Notes: generated by a model not told the origin, from the sequence alone. 64,000 bases of DNA from Acidobacteria bacterium 28-1 (GCA_002050365.1 MWYZ01000084.1:26846-90845); one strand, 5' to 3'; positions 1 to 7,441 are shown, numbered from the stretch's first letter. Program-made: numbers and translations.

Positions 1-134
1 CGACGGTAAAAAGCGGGCGCATTCTGATGCTGAAACACGAAGCACTAACGCCGCTCGAAGCCGACCAGCAAAACATTTTTACCTGCACCGCCGCCGCCAT
101 CTCTGATGAAACGGTGGTGAGTTTCGACGAATAA
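1..134 (+). CDS. C-terminal 2Fe-2S ferredoxin domain of an oxidoreductase (partial)
   Basis: Only the last 43 codons are present; the gene begins before the window. The tail reads SGRILMLKHEALTPLEADQQ, then FTCTAAAISDE, and ends in FDE. This matches the C-terminal end of plant-type [2Fe-2S] domains in PaaE/Hmp-like ferredoxin reductases: a 'G.v.M..n.aLt..E' segment, then 'iltC.a.p.sd.vvldFD', with the Cys as fourth cluster ligand. Such proteins pass electrons from NAD(P)H through flavin to the cluster. The other three cysteines and the flavin domain are off the edge, so the assignment rests on about 40 residues. Confidence 0.5.
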   Translation, partial: TVKSGRILMLKHEALTPLEADQQNIFTCTAAAISDETVVSFDE

Positions 135-172
135 ACATCAGAGTTTTGAGTCGTAAAGATGAGGAGGAAATT

Positions 173-1099
173 ATGAAGTTAAGTTTTATTATTTCGCAGG
201 TAAGCCAACGCTGTTTGCTGCTTGCCTTGATGATTACAGTTGGGGCGGGCGCGTCCGCTCAAACAATTCCGTCGCCGTCGGTGACTCCGACCGCTTCTCC
301 CACGCCGCAAGTTTCACCAAATCCTGCTCCGTCGCTCGAACGCAAATTTTTCAAACATATCTTGCGCGACCAACAAGCTATTTGGACATCGCCTTTTCAT
401 TTGAACAAAGGAAATGGGCGTTGGCTTGCCCCGCTCGGTCTTTCCACTGCGGCTCTGATTGCAACTGACCGGCAAACGGTCAAAGCGTTCGACAATGAAA
501 GCCCCGGCACTTTAACGGCGAGTCGCAACGTCAGCCGCATCGGGTCGGATTACGGCGCGGGCGGCATCGTCGCCGCATTCTATTTCGTCGGACTTGCAAG
601 CAACAACAAGCGGGCGCGAGAAACGGGATTGCTCGGTGCGGAAGCGTTCATTGATAGCGCAATTGTGTCCCAGACGCTCAAAATTACTACGCAGCGTCTG
701 CGTCCGGGAGGAGGCGAGGAACGAGGACGCTTTTTCATCGGCGGCAACTCGTTTCCGTCCGGTCACGCCGCTAGTATCTGGTCGGTTGCCACAGTCATTG
801 CTTACGAATATCAGGATAAACCGCTCGTCAAGTATGGCGTTTATGGTTTAGCGATGGCGGTCAGCCTTTCCCGCTACATAGGACGCGAACACTTTCTTTC
901 CGATGTGCTGGTCGGTAGTGCCATCGGCTTCGGCATCGGGCGTTACGTTTACCAAACGCATCACGACAAGAGTTCGGACGCGAAGGACGAGACAAGTTCA
1001 AAATTGTTTCCCGCAATTGCGCCGATTTACAACCGTCGCGCACGCGCTTACGGAGTTTCGCTCAACTGGCGGTTTCGCCCGCGTCAACTCGGTCGTTAA
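173..1099 (+). CDS. PAP2 superfamily phosphatase, exported
   Basis: Phosphatidic-acid-phosphatase type 2 (PAP2) protein, probably removing phosphate from lipid phosphates at the outer face of the inner membrane. All three PAP2 motifs are visible: KITTQRLRP (K-x6-RP, about residues 169-177), FPSGHAAS (about 193-200) and SRYIGREHFLSD (SR-x5-H-x3-D, about 232-243). An N-terminal hydrophobic signal (about 8-28) precedes a Pro/Ser/Thr-rich linker. A longer form could start at TTG 146, but GAGGAGGA at 161-168 sits correctly before ATG 173 and lies inside the longer reading frame, so 173 is chosen. Family certain; substrate unknown. Confidence 0.88.
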   Translation: MKLSFIISQVSQRCLLLALMITVGAGASAQTIPSPSVTPTASPTPQVSPNPAPSLERKFFKHILRDQQAIWTSPFHLNKGNGRWLAPLGLSTAALIATDRQTVKAFDNESPGTLTASRNVSRIGSDYGAGGIVAAFYFVGLASNNKRARETGLLGAEAFIDSAIVSQTLKITTQRLRPGGGEERGRFFIGGNSFPSGHAASIWSVATVIAYEYQDKPLVKYGVYGLAMAVSLSRYIGREHFLSDVLVGSAIGFGIGRYVYQTHHDKSSDAKDETSSKLFPAIAPIYNRRARAYGVSLNWRFRPRQLGR

Positions 1100-1112
1100 A
1101 CTGATTACGCGA

Positions 1113-1146
1113 AAACTTGAAACTTGAAACTTGAAACCTGAAACTT
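1113..1146 (+). repeat. Heptanucleotide array (AAACTTG)n
   Basis: Four to five near-perfect copies of the 7-bp unit AAACTTG fill the short spacer between the PAP2 gene and the COX3 gene and run up to the COX3 start codon, taking the place where a Shine-Dalgarno site would be. One of about 14 heptamer arrays in the window. Confidence 0.8.
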
Positions 1147-1875
1147 ATGAAGCTAGGAACAATCGAAACAACCGTCGAAGAAAAAAAACGCAAACGCCGT
1201 GCGAGTTTGAGCAGCGGCATCGGTTCGGGCGGCGGAAACAAAAATCGCGGCGGCGGTGGCGGAAGTGATGGCGGCGACAACAATCACGGCGATGATTTTA
1301 CTAAACAAGCCGAGCCGTATTCTTCAAATAAATTGCGTATCGCAATGTGGTTTCTGCTGCTCGTCGTGATGATGACTTTCGGCGGTTTAATCGCGGCGTA
1401 TATTGTCATTTCGACCAATGGCGTGATGGAATGGAAGCCTTTCGCCTTGCCGATTCAGGTTTGGATTAGCACGGTTTTGATTTTGGCAAGCAGCGTAACT
1501 TATAAAATCGCGCACTCGATGCTCAGCCATGACAAACAGCAAAAAGCGAAAAACTGGCTTCTTGCAACCACGGTTTTCGGCGGAATGTTTATCGCCTCGC
1601 AACTGCTTGCGTGGGTCGAACTCGTCCGGCGCGGCGTATATGTGCAGAGCAATCCTTACGCCGGATTTTTTTATATTTTAACCGCTGTCCACGCCGTCCA
1701 CGTTATCGGCGGAATCATTGCTCTCGGCTACATTCTCTTGCGAACCTGGCAAGCAACTTCTTCCGACGAAGAATTAACCAAGCGCAAGCAAATTTCCAAT
1801 TCAGTCGGCTGGTATTGGCATTTTATGGATGGTCTTTGGATTTTCCTCTTTTTACTGCTCGGTTTCTGGAAATAA
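1147..1875 (+). CDS. Cytochrome c oxidase subunit III (heme-copper oxidase)
   Basis: Membrane subunit III of a heme-copper terminal oxidase. After a Lys/Gly-rich cytoplasmic N-terminus of about 65 residues (several glycine runs) there are five hydrophobic segments near 66-90, 102-122, 135-157, 171-197 and 220-241, the five-helix CyoC/bacterial type. The conserved subunit III motif FYILTAVHAVHVIGG lies in helix 4. The catalytic subunits I and II are not in the window. The gene starts just after a 7-bp repeat array, so no clear ribosome site is seen. The DUF420 gene follows 3 bp after its stop, so the two are probably cotranscribed. Confidence 0.87.
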   Translation: MKLGTIETTVEEKKRKRRASLSSGIGSGGGNKNRGGGGGSDGGDNNHGDDFTKQAEPYSSNKLRIAMWFLLLVVMMTFGGLIAAYIVISTNGVMEWKPFALPIQVWISTVLILASSVTYKIAHSMLSHDKQQKAKNWLLATTVFGGMFIASQLLAWVELVRRGVYVQSNPYAGFFYILTAVHAVHVIGGIIALGYILLRTWQATSSDEELTKRKQISNSVGWYWHFMDGLWIFLFLLLGFWK

Positions 1876-1878
1876 ATT

Positions 1879-2436
1879 ATGGCGACGGCGACGATTCCTC
1901 AAGAAACAAAATCAAAACTGCTGATAAACGTCATTTCGATTGTAATTCCGCTTGCGGTTGTCGTAATGCTTGCCTTTCCCGCAAAATTGAATTTTGGCGA
2001 ATGGACAAGAGTTTTGCCGCATTTTATCGGCGGAATAAATTCTTTGACAACCATTGCTTTGATTGCCGGATTAATTTTTATAAAACAAAAAAAGGTCCGA
2101 CTTCACCGAACTGCTATGATGACCGCATTCGCTTTGGGAAGTTTATTTTTGATTTGTTACGTTACCTACCACATTTCAAATTCGGCAAATAAATTTAGTG
2201 GTGAAGGAAACATTCGGTTCATCTATTTCTTCTTTTTGGTTACTCATATCGGTTTATCTTTGATAGTTTTGCCGCTCGTTCTGCGAGCTTTATTTTACGC
2301 GCTGACCGAACAATTTATTCGTCATAAAAACTTAGTTAGATATGCTTATCCGATTTGGCTATACGTTTCAGCGACTGGCGTAATCGTCTATCTGATGCTT
2401 TACCAATTGTTCCAGCAAAGTGAAAAAATAAATTAA
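1879..2436 (+). CDS. DUF420 membrane protein
   Basis: Protein of 185 residues with about five hydrophobic helices (near 15-33, 48-68, 78-97, 110-135, 155-176). Conserved His-containing segments of the DUF420 family can be seen: LPHFIGGINSLTTI, LHRTAMM, YHISNS and THIGLS. DUF420 (YozB-like) genes are often found in oxidase assembly or oxidase operons and their biochemical role is not established. Its place 3 bp behind the subunit III gene supports a part in oxidase biogenesis. A c-di-AMP-type riboswitch with its own promoter lies immediately downstream. Confidence 0.8.
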   Translation: MATATIPQETKSKLLINVISIVIPLAVVVMLAFPAKLNFGEWTRVLPHFIGGINSLTTIALIAGLIFIKQKKVRLHRTAMMTAFALGSLFLICYVTYHISNSANKFSGEGNIRFIYFFFLVTHIGLSLIVLPLVLRALFYALTEQFIRHKNLVRYAYPIWLYVSATGVIVYLMLYQLFQQSEKIN

Positions 2437-2440
2437 ATCC

Positions 2441-2469
2441 TTGCGAAATCAAAATTCAAGTGTTATATT
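2441..2469 (+). promoter_or_regulatory. Predicted sigma-70 promoter for the riboswitch RNA
   Basis: TTGCGA at 2441-2446, a 17-bp spacer, then TATATT at 2464-2469. The -10 box matches the consensus at five of six positions and the -35 at four of six. It begins 4 bp after the DUF420 stop codon and would start transcription near 2476, just before the riboswitch aptamer. Confidence 0.5.
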
Positions 2470-2479
2470 ATTGAATGTT

Positions 2480-2655
2480 GAAAACTTATCGCCGAAGTTG
2501 TTTGACTTGAAACAAACAGCGCGGGGGAACCAAAGTTTTATAAAGCAATTTGTAAAACACGGGGCGAAGCATTTTGCTAAAGAAGATGCTGGGACACTTC
2601 TTCAGTTCCTAGCCCGACAGCTAACCTCGTAGGTGGGTGAAGAAGTCACTCTGGA
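2480..2655 (+). ncRNA. c-di-AMP riboswitch (ydaO-yuaA type)
   Basis: Recognised from conserved sequence blocks of the ydaO-yuaA (c-di-AMP) riboswitch in the right order. CAGCGCGGGGGAACCA lies at about 2517-2532, CGGGGCGAAGC at about 2560-2570, and CCTAGCCCGACAGCTAACC continuing TCGTAGG at about 2608-2633. The last block is the most characteristic part of the family. In known cases c-di-AMP binding turns off genes for cell-wall hydrolases, K+ or osmolyte transport. Here two terminator-like hairpins follow, and no + strand gene is found before 7043, so the element looks gene-less. A covariance-model search with the family profile would decide the call. Confidence 0.78.
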
Positions 2656-2670
2656 AATTTATGCCGTAAC

Positions 2671-2710
2671 AAGCACGATTTTGTGTGTGCTTCGTGCCTT
2701 TGATTTTTTT
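2671..2710 (+). terminator. Terminator-like hairpin after the riboswitch
   Basis: GCACGA (2673-2678) can pair with TCGTGC (2692-2697) around a 13-base loop, followed by CTTTGATTTTTTT. This position, directly after the aptamer, fits the expression platform of a transcription-terminating riboswitch. Confidence 0.5.
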
Positions 2711-2747
2711 CAACAAATCAAATGAGACATCCAGTCTTCTCAAAGAG

Positions 2748-2785
2748 AAAAGTTCCGCGTGTGTTGCGCGGAACTTTTTTTATTT
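2748..2785 (+). terminator. Rho-independent terminator (probably bidirectional)
   Basis: A 12-bp perfect stem, AAAAGTTCCGCG (2748-2759) with CGCGGAACTTTT (2767-2778), has a 7-base loop and a following T-run. On the other strand it is also followed by a T-rich stretch, so it can end both the riboswitch RNA and the convergent M1 peptidase transcript. Confidence 0.8.
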
Positions 2786-2822
2786 TTAACTTCGAGTTAG
2801 CTGACCGATATTTCTAACGGAT

Positions 2823-4520
2823 TTAATTTTTATCTTTGAAAAATTCCAAAGTTAGAATTCTCACAGTTTTGAGCGGAATTTTCTCTTCTTTGTCAAAAAC
2901 TATCTTTGCGGGTTTTCCATCAACATTCAGCGAAAAAACTTCTTCTCGCTTTTTAATTTCCAATTTTTCGATTTTTGTTCCCTTCGCCGTCGTGATCTCA
3001 ATTTCCATCGGCAAAATAAACGCTTCGGGAGTTATTTTATCAGCAGAATCCTGCGTTTGCGTTACCGTTAAATCCAAACTTCTTGTTGCCGCATTATAAA
3101 CTTGCGTAACGTTTAATTTCGGATAACCGCCGCCGTAAACCCATTGTGCGAAAAACCAATTCAAATCTTTACCCGAAACTTCTTCCATTACTTTTTGCAA
3201 ATCGGATGTCTCCACATTTTGAAATTTATGTCGGGTTAGGTAAAGATTAATGGCTTTCCAAAAATTTTCCGTTCCAATGGTTTCACGCAAAGTATGGATT
3301 ACCGCGCCGCCTTTTTGGTAAGTTGTCGTATCAAAAATAGAATCATCGGGACGCGCCGACAAATTATAAAGACCGTGACGATTTCGATTGATTGTTTCGT
3401 CAACAAAAAACAGTTCGGCATTTTCCCGTATTTTCCGCAGATAATCGGCGCGACCATATTTTTTTTCGCGGTAAGCGGCTTCCATATAGGTTGCAAAACC
3501 TTCATTGAGCCATAATTCCGCCCAATTTCTGCACGTTACCAAATTACCAAACCACGAATGCGCGAGTTCGTGCGAAACCAAATCTTCGACTATCTGCGGC
3601 GGATTGGTAAAAACTTCCGTGTCCGCCATCGTCGTTGCGGTGATATTTTCCATTCCGCCGAAAGCGAAATTGGCAACCACCGTCTGGTCATATTTATTGT
3701 ATGGAAAATTAATTTTTGTGAGTTCTTCAAAAACGCGCATCATCTCCTTCGTTTTGCCGAAAGATTTCTGCGCGAAAGATTCTTTGCCCGGATACAGATA
3801 AAATCCGAGTAGAATGTTATTGTAAGAATCACTGATTTTTGAATATTTTCCGACGACAAAAGATGTCAGATAAGTCGAGTGCGGGACTGCCATTTTGTAA
3901 TGAAAAGTTTTTGTTCCGTCGGCGTTTTCGGTTGTTCCGAGCGGTTCGCCGTTAGCGATGGCAATTTCGTCTTTCTCCACCGTAATGAATTGCTCGCTCG
4001 TGGCTTTATCATCGGGAAAATCGTAGGACGGAAACCAATGATGAGCTTCTTCCGCTTCGCCTTGCGTCCAAATTTGCGCGGGGCGGACAACTTTTCCGTC
4101 TTCTACATCCGCTTTGACAAAATAAACGCCTTTGCTCGGTTTAACCGAATACTTGAATCGAATGGAAATCAAATCGCTCGGCGTGTAGCTTTTATCAAAA
4201 ATAATATAAATTTTTTCGCCCGCTAATCTGTATTGTAAATCCTTTGTTTCAGATTCGAGTTTCACCGACTCAAACTTTATTTCCGCTGCGTCCAATTCGA
4301 TTTGATTAAAGTTATAATTGAGCGGTTTTAATCGAACAATTGTGTCGCCGAACACAGTTTTGGTGGTTCGGTCAAAACTGGTTCGCAAAATATAATGTTG
4401 AATGTCAAAAGTTCTGGCACGATTGAAATTCGGCTTTGAAGTTTGCGCCGAAATTGAAAATGTGAATAAAAGAAAAAGAAAAAATGCGACAATTGAGCGA
4501 TACGGTTTGTTTATTTGCAT
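2823..4520 (-). CDS. M1 family zinc aminopeptidase, exported
   Basis: Gluzincin aminopeptidase of the M1 family, removing N-terminal residues from peptides. An N-terminal signal peptide (hydrophobic about 10-22, ending FSISAQ) points to export. The exopeptidase motif is present as GGMEN (about 284-288), and the zinc site as HELAH (about 317-321) with the third ligand Glu in LWLNEGFATYMEA (about 336-348). At 565 residues it has the N-terminal beta domain, the catalytic domain and a short third domain, but lacks the long ERAP-type C-terminal domain, as in many bacterial M1 enzymes. It is a single gene convergent with the riboswitch RNA. Confidence 0.9.
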   Translation of the reverse strand: MQINKPYRSIVAFFLFLLFTFSISAQTSKPNFNRARTFDIQHYILRTSFDRTTKTVFGDTIVRLKPLNYNFNQIELDAAEIKFESVKLESETKDLQYRLAGEKIYIIFDKSYTPSDLISIRFKYSVKPSKGVYFVKADVEDGKVVRPAQIWTQGEAEEAHHWFPSYDFPDDKATSEQFITVEKDEIAIANGEPLGTTENADGTKTFHYKMAVPHSTYLTSFVVGKYSKISDSYNNILLGFYLYPGKESFAQKSFGKTKEMMRVFEELTKINFPYNKYDQTVVANFAFGGMENITATTMADTEVFTNPPQIVEDLVSHELAHSWFGNLVTCRNWAELWLNEGFATYMEAAYREKKYGRADYLRKIRENAELFFVDETINRNRHGLYNLSARPDDSIFDTTTYQKGGAVIHTLRETIGTENFWKAINLYLTRHKFQNVETSDLQKVMEEVSGKDLNWFFAQWVYGGGYPKLNVTQVYNAATRSLDLTVTQTQDSADKITPEAFILPMEIEITTAKGTKIEKLEIKKREEVFSLNVDGKPAKIVFDKEEKIPLKTVRILTLEFFKDKN

Positions 4521-4597
4521 AATTATTCAGTTTTTTGATGCAAATTATTATGACAAAGAAAACGCATTTTTGTAAATTTTTAACGTTAAAAGAAAAC

Positions 4598-4634
4598 AAG
4601 GATGTTAAATCAACAATACTGATTTAGCATCCCC
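4598..4634 (-). terminator. Terminator of the VOC gene
   Basis: GGATGTTAAATC (4600-4611) pairs with GATTTAGCATCC (4621-4632) with one G-U pair. On the minus strand the hairpin lies about 25 bp after the VOC stop codon and is followed by a T-rich stretch. Confidence 0.65.
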
Positions 4635-4659
4635 GTCTTTTTGTTTTTCTAATTTTATT

Positions 4660-5085
4660 TTATGGTTTCAGCGTAATCAAAGAAAACGTCGCGCCCGAAG
4701 GATCATTGACGACGCAAAAACGTCCGGTGTTCGGAATATCAGTTGGGGGCACACAAACTTTGCCACCAAGTTCCCAAACCTTCGCGGCTGATTGGTCAAC
4801 ATCGTCAACCGCAATATAAGTCATCCAATGCGGCGACGGCATTTCACTCGTTTCGCCTTCGGGACACTGATCGGTTTGCCACATTCCGCCGACATTTTTT
4901 TGACCGTCAACGCTTATTTCCGAATAAACCATTCCAGTCGCATCGCTTTCCTTGAATTGCCAGCCCAATAATTCGCCATAAAACTTTTTGCAAGTTTCAA
5001 GATTCGTGGTCGCCAAATCGTTCCAACAAAATTCGCCGTGTTTTGGCATCACCATTTGTTCCGCCGTTGCTGACTGTTCTGACAT
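4660..5085 (-). CDS. VOC (glyoxalase/bleomycin-resistance fold) protein
   Basis: Single-domain vicinal-oxygen-chelate protein of 141 residues. It contains the paired beta-alpha-beta-beta-beta pattern with GEFCWNDLATTNLETCKKFY at the front and YIAVDDVDQSAAKVWELGG in the second half, ending ATFSLITLKP. This is the CFP-30B-like subgroup, often annotated as a glyoxalase or hydroxylase but with unknown substrate. A GTG start at 5094 is possible, but AAGGAG lies about 10 bases before ATG 5085 and overlaps the longer form, so 5085 is used. Confidence 0.83.
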   Translation of the reverse strand: MSEQSATAEQMVMPKHGEFCWNDLATTNLETCKKFYGELLGWQFKESDATGMVYSEISVDGQKNVGGMWQTDQCPEGETSEMPSPHWMTYIAVDDVDQSAAKVWELGGKVCVPPTDIPNTGRFCVVNDPSGATFSLITLKP

Positions 5086-5143
5086 AATTTGCACTCTCCT
5101 TAAATTTTAATTTTCCCGCTTGATAGTCTTGTGAAAGAAACTC

Positions 5144-5337
5144 AGAAGCTGTTTGAAAACTCTTTAGTTCCGTTAGGAACGGCATATTTATAGCTTGAAA
5201 TTTGTAAAAATTGTTTGAGTTCCGTAGGAACGGCATATTTTTATGCCGTTCCTACGGAACTCAAATCGTTTATTTTGACAATTTCTATAAATATTACGCT
5301 CCTATGGAGCTACGTTTGGAAATTCCAAACAGCTTCT
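5144..5337. mobile_element. MITE-like element, copy 1
   Basis: About 194 bp bounded by inverted ends AGAAGCTGTTTGAAA (5144-5158) and TTCCAAACAGCTTCT (5323-5337), one mismatch in 15. At the centre is a perfect 24-bp inverted repeat (5214-5265, 4-base loop; core GTTCCGTAGGAACGGCATA). Partial copies of the same core lie at 5167-5192 and about 5295-5315. No coding capacity. The same ends bound a second element at 29561-29681, which argues for a non-autonomous mobile family. No clear target duplication is visible. Confidence 0.65.
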
Positions 5338-5426
5338 CAAAGAAAAGTGAGGTTTTGAGTTGTGTGCGAGGTTTTATCTGGCTTTGGAGAAAGCAGGACG
5401 GTCAATCACAACTCAAAATTTTTTCA

Positions 5427-5505
5427 ATTACGAATTTCAAATTACGAATTACGAATGTTTTCATCTTTGCTTCAATTCGTAATTCGTAATTGATAATTCG
5501 TAACT
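5427..5505. repeat. Inverted heptanucleotide arrays (AATTACG / AATTCGT)
   Basis: An array of the 7-bp unit AATTACG (5427-5456) is followed by its reverse complement AATTCGT (about 5473-5503), so the region can form a long A/T-rich hairpin just after the stop codon of the Rad52-like gene. Together with the MITE-like element it accounts for the gene-free stretch 5086-5509. Confidence 0.8.
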
Positions 5506-5509
5506 GAGT

Positions 5510-6808
5510 TTATCCGGCGCGGCGCATCGGTTGTTGCACCGAAACTTCTTGATTCTTTTGCAAATCTTGAAGATGCTGAATTAAACCAGAAGCCGCTTTT
5601 TTCGATAATTCGTCTGTTTTGCACTGCATTACATTTTGACATTCTTCGTCCGCGTCAACATTGATTTCGCGTGCAATCGCCCGAATCATTCCAAGTTGTT
5701 TCGCCGTTACTAAATCTGAAAGACTTTTAGCAACCGGATTGGCAGGGAAGCCATCGTTTTGCGGTGGCGGAACTGCACCTTCACGTTCAATCGTGTCCGA
5801 TTCTTTTTTGTAAAGGTCGCGGGCGATTCCGAATTTGACAGCCGCGCGCTTCAATGCGTCGTGTTCGGCTTTCTTGATTCCCATTTCAGAATCGGCTGTG
5901 CCTGTGCCGATGCCTTCGCGCGTGATTCCGTCAATCGTAATCGCCACGGTGACGGTAAAAATATCACCAATTTGACGAATATCTTTGACGGTGTGCATCC
6001 AATTCGGCGCGTTTTCGTCCAAAATGTCGGCGACCGTGTGCCATTCCACGTAATCAACATAATGCGTGTTGCCGTTGCGGTCGCGCCAGCCTTCACGCTG
6101 TTTGACTAATTCCGGGTCAACATTTTTGCGAAGCTCGCGCAGTGTCGTCGAAAAATTCAAAACATTATTCGCCGTTTCCGTCTGCGTCGATTCTTCGGCG
6201 GTTACAAACGGCATTTCTTTTAAGTTATTTTGTGTCATTTTTTTATCTCCTTGTGTGTTCGCAAGATGACTCGGCTCAGAAACTTTCTGCGTTTCGGTTT
6301 GTCCTTTAACCGAAACATTTTCCTGAACTTCGCCTGCCTTCTGTTCGCCGCGCGTGGACATTTCAATTTTGGATTTTGGATTTTGGATTTTGGATTGATT
6401 ATCAATTTCCAAATCTCCTTCTCCATTATCAAAACTACGCGACTCAGTTGCGCTTTTGTCTTCTTCAACAACCTGCGTTGGTGTAACCTCAATTTGAGTT
6501 TCGACTTTTACAGGTTGTTTCGTAGCCGATTCGGTATTCTTTGCGACCAGAGCGTATTTCACCGCCAAAATATGTTCGCATCGAAAAGCCGAATCGCTGA
6601 CAGCCGCTTCTTCAAACTCCAAACAATTGCAACGGATTTTTCCCGCTTCATTACGCCAAACCTCATAAGAAGTTTGCTTGCCGCGCAAAGAAGGTGTGGA
6701 AACGAGAAATTTATCCACTTCACGATTAACCAATCCCATCGCCGCAATTGATTTTGCTCTTTTATCACGTTTTTCCATTAAATTTTTTTCCACTGCTACT
6801 GCTGTCAT
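5510..6808 (-). CDS. SWIM zinc finger joined to a Rad52-type annealing domain
   Basis: One open frame of 432 residues with two recognisable parts. Residues about 45-85 form a SWIM zinc finger: C60-x-C62, then C77-x-H79. Residues about 222-335 look like the Rad52/Rad22 single-strand-annealing core (VDYVEWHTVADILDE, then REGIGTGTADSEMGIKKAEH, ALKRAAVKFGIARDLY). Residues 365-417 are a helical tail of the kind seen on phage recombination proteins. The poorly conserved linker (about 90-200) carries a 7-bp repeat array encoding NQSKIQNPKSKIE. Inside the frame a strong AAGGAG site precedes ATG 6238 (Met191), so a 242-residue Rad52-only protein may also be made, or two former genes may have fused. 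It is divergent from an XRE regulator. Function inferred: annealing of ssDNA in repair or recombination. Confidence 0.72.
   Translation of the reverse strand: MTAVAVEKNLMEKRDKRAKSIAAMGLVNREVDKFLVSTPSLRGKQTSYEVWRNEAGKIRCNCLEFEEAAVSDSAFRCEHILAVKYALVAKNTESATKQPVKVETQIEVTPTQVVEEDKSATESRSFDNGEGDLEIDNQSKIQNPKSKIEMSTRGEQKAGEVQENVSVKGQTETQKVSEPSHLANTQGDKKMTQNNLKEMPFVTAEESTQTETANNVLNFSTTLRELRKNVDPELVKQREGWRDRNGNTHYVDYVEWHTVADILDENAPNWMHTVKDIRQIGDIFTVTVAITIDGITREGIGTGTADSEMGIKKAEHDALKRAAVKFGIARDLYKKESDTIEREGAVPPPQNDGFPANPVAKSLSDLVTAKQLGMIRAIAREINVDADEECQNVMQCKTDELSKKAASGLIQHLQDLQKNQEVSVQQPMRRAG
6236..6252 (-). promoter_or_regulatory. Internal Shine-Dalgarno and start codon for a Rad52-only product
   Basis: On the minus strand AAGGAG (6252-6247) lies 8 bases before ATG (6238-6236), in frame with the larger gene. 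It is a better ribosome site than the one before the SWIM start at 6808 (GAGAGGT). The translated form from here begins MTQNNLKEMPFVTAEE and holds the whole annealing domain. Confidence 0.6.
6362..6400. repeat. Heptanucleotide array (GGATTTT)n inside the SWIM-Rad52 gene
   Basis: Three to four copies of GGATTTT on the + strand (6366-6396), read on the minus strand as a 13-residue insert NQSKIQNPKSKIE in the linker between the SWIM and Rad52 domains. The same unit occurs between genes at 15724-15750 and 26536-26570. Confidence 0.75.
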
Positions 6809-6875
6809 TTTGTTACCTCTCTAGCTTTGCAAATTACTGTATTTCTAACTATTTGCTTAATAAATAAAACTATTC

Positions 6876-6941
6876 GTTTCATCTGTGAAACAGTGTATCA
6901 CAACAATTTTTTTGTTGCAAGTGTGAAACGAAGTGTTGCAA
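6876..6941. promoter_or_regulatory. Candidate operators between the Rad52-like gene and the XRE gene
   Basis: The divergent spacer 6809-7042 contains a 16-bp palindrome, GTTTCA-TCTG-TGAAAC (6876-6891). A second half site GTGTGAAAC lies at about 6921-6929, flanked by a direct repeat GTTGCAA (6914-6920 and 6935-6941). XRE proteins normally bind such short dyads, so self-regulation plus control of the Rad52-like gene is a reasonable inference. Confidence 0.45.
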
Positions 6942-7042
6942 ATAAATTTTTCTTGTGTTAAGTTCATTTTGGATAGGACGGAAAGCAGAAACAGTTTCCG
7001 AACTTTTATGTTTGAAATTGTTTTAGAAATGGAGAAAAAAAT

Positions 7043-7441
7043 ATGGCTTATAAAAACGAGAATTTAATTAATACGGCGGAATTAGGACGCGCTATCAAGC
7101 GTCGTCGGGAAGAATTGGAAATGAGTTTACGCGACGTGGCTGATACAACTGATGTTTCGGCTTCAACGCTTTCGCGCATCGAAAACGGAACGGGCAAGCC
7201 CGATGCCGATAACATCGCACGATTAACAAGCTGGCTCGATATGCCGGTTGACCGCGTGATGAAAAAACAGGGCGCGAGCGAAAATGTCGAAGCGGTGGTT
7301 TATTATCCGCACGAAGCGATGCCCGAAATTATCGAAGCGCATCTTCGCGCCGACCGAAATTTAACGCCGGAAACTGCGAAGGCATTGTCGGAGCTTTTCC
7401 GCGTCGCTTATACGCAATTCAGCAGTCCGAATAAAAAATAG
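7043..7441 (+). CDS. XRE-family helix-turn-helix regulator
   Basis: DNA-binding protein of 132 residues. The helix-turn-helix domain spans about residues 10-68: LGRAIKRRREELEMSLRDVA, then the recognition helix VSASTLSRIENG and KPDADNIARLTSWLDM. The C-terminal half (about 70-132) is helical without a known domain. Its start is supported by GGAG about 9 bases upstream. It is transcribed away from the SWIM-Rad52 gene, with palindromic sites between, so it probably controls that gene and itself. A REP-like element follows 10 bp after its stop. Confidence 0.85.
   Translation: MAYKNENLINTAELGRAIKRRREELEMSLRDVADTTDVSASTLSRIENGTGKPDADNIARLTSWLDMPVDRVMKKQGASENVEAVVYYPHEAMPEIIEAHLRADRNLTPETAKALSELFRVAYTQFSSPNKK

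Noticed and set aside
1611..2192. 193-residue open frame across COX3 and DUF420
   Set aside because: A shifted frame of two clear membrane-protein genes; Arg/Cys-rich and without own start signals.
2441..2632. A 63-residue open frame after DUF420
   Set aside because: It runs through the riboswitch aptamer, begins at a TTG in the promoter -35 box and has no protein-like features.
5427..5505. CRISPR array
   Set aside because: The repeats here and at similar sites are 7 bp, contiguous and without unique spacers, and no cas genes exist in the window.
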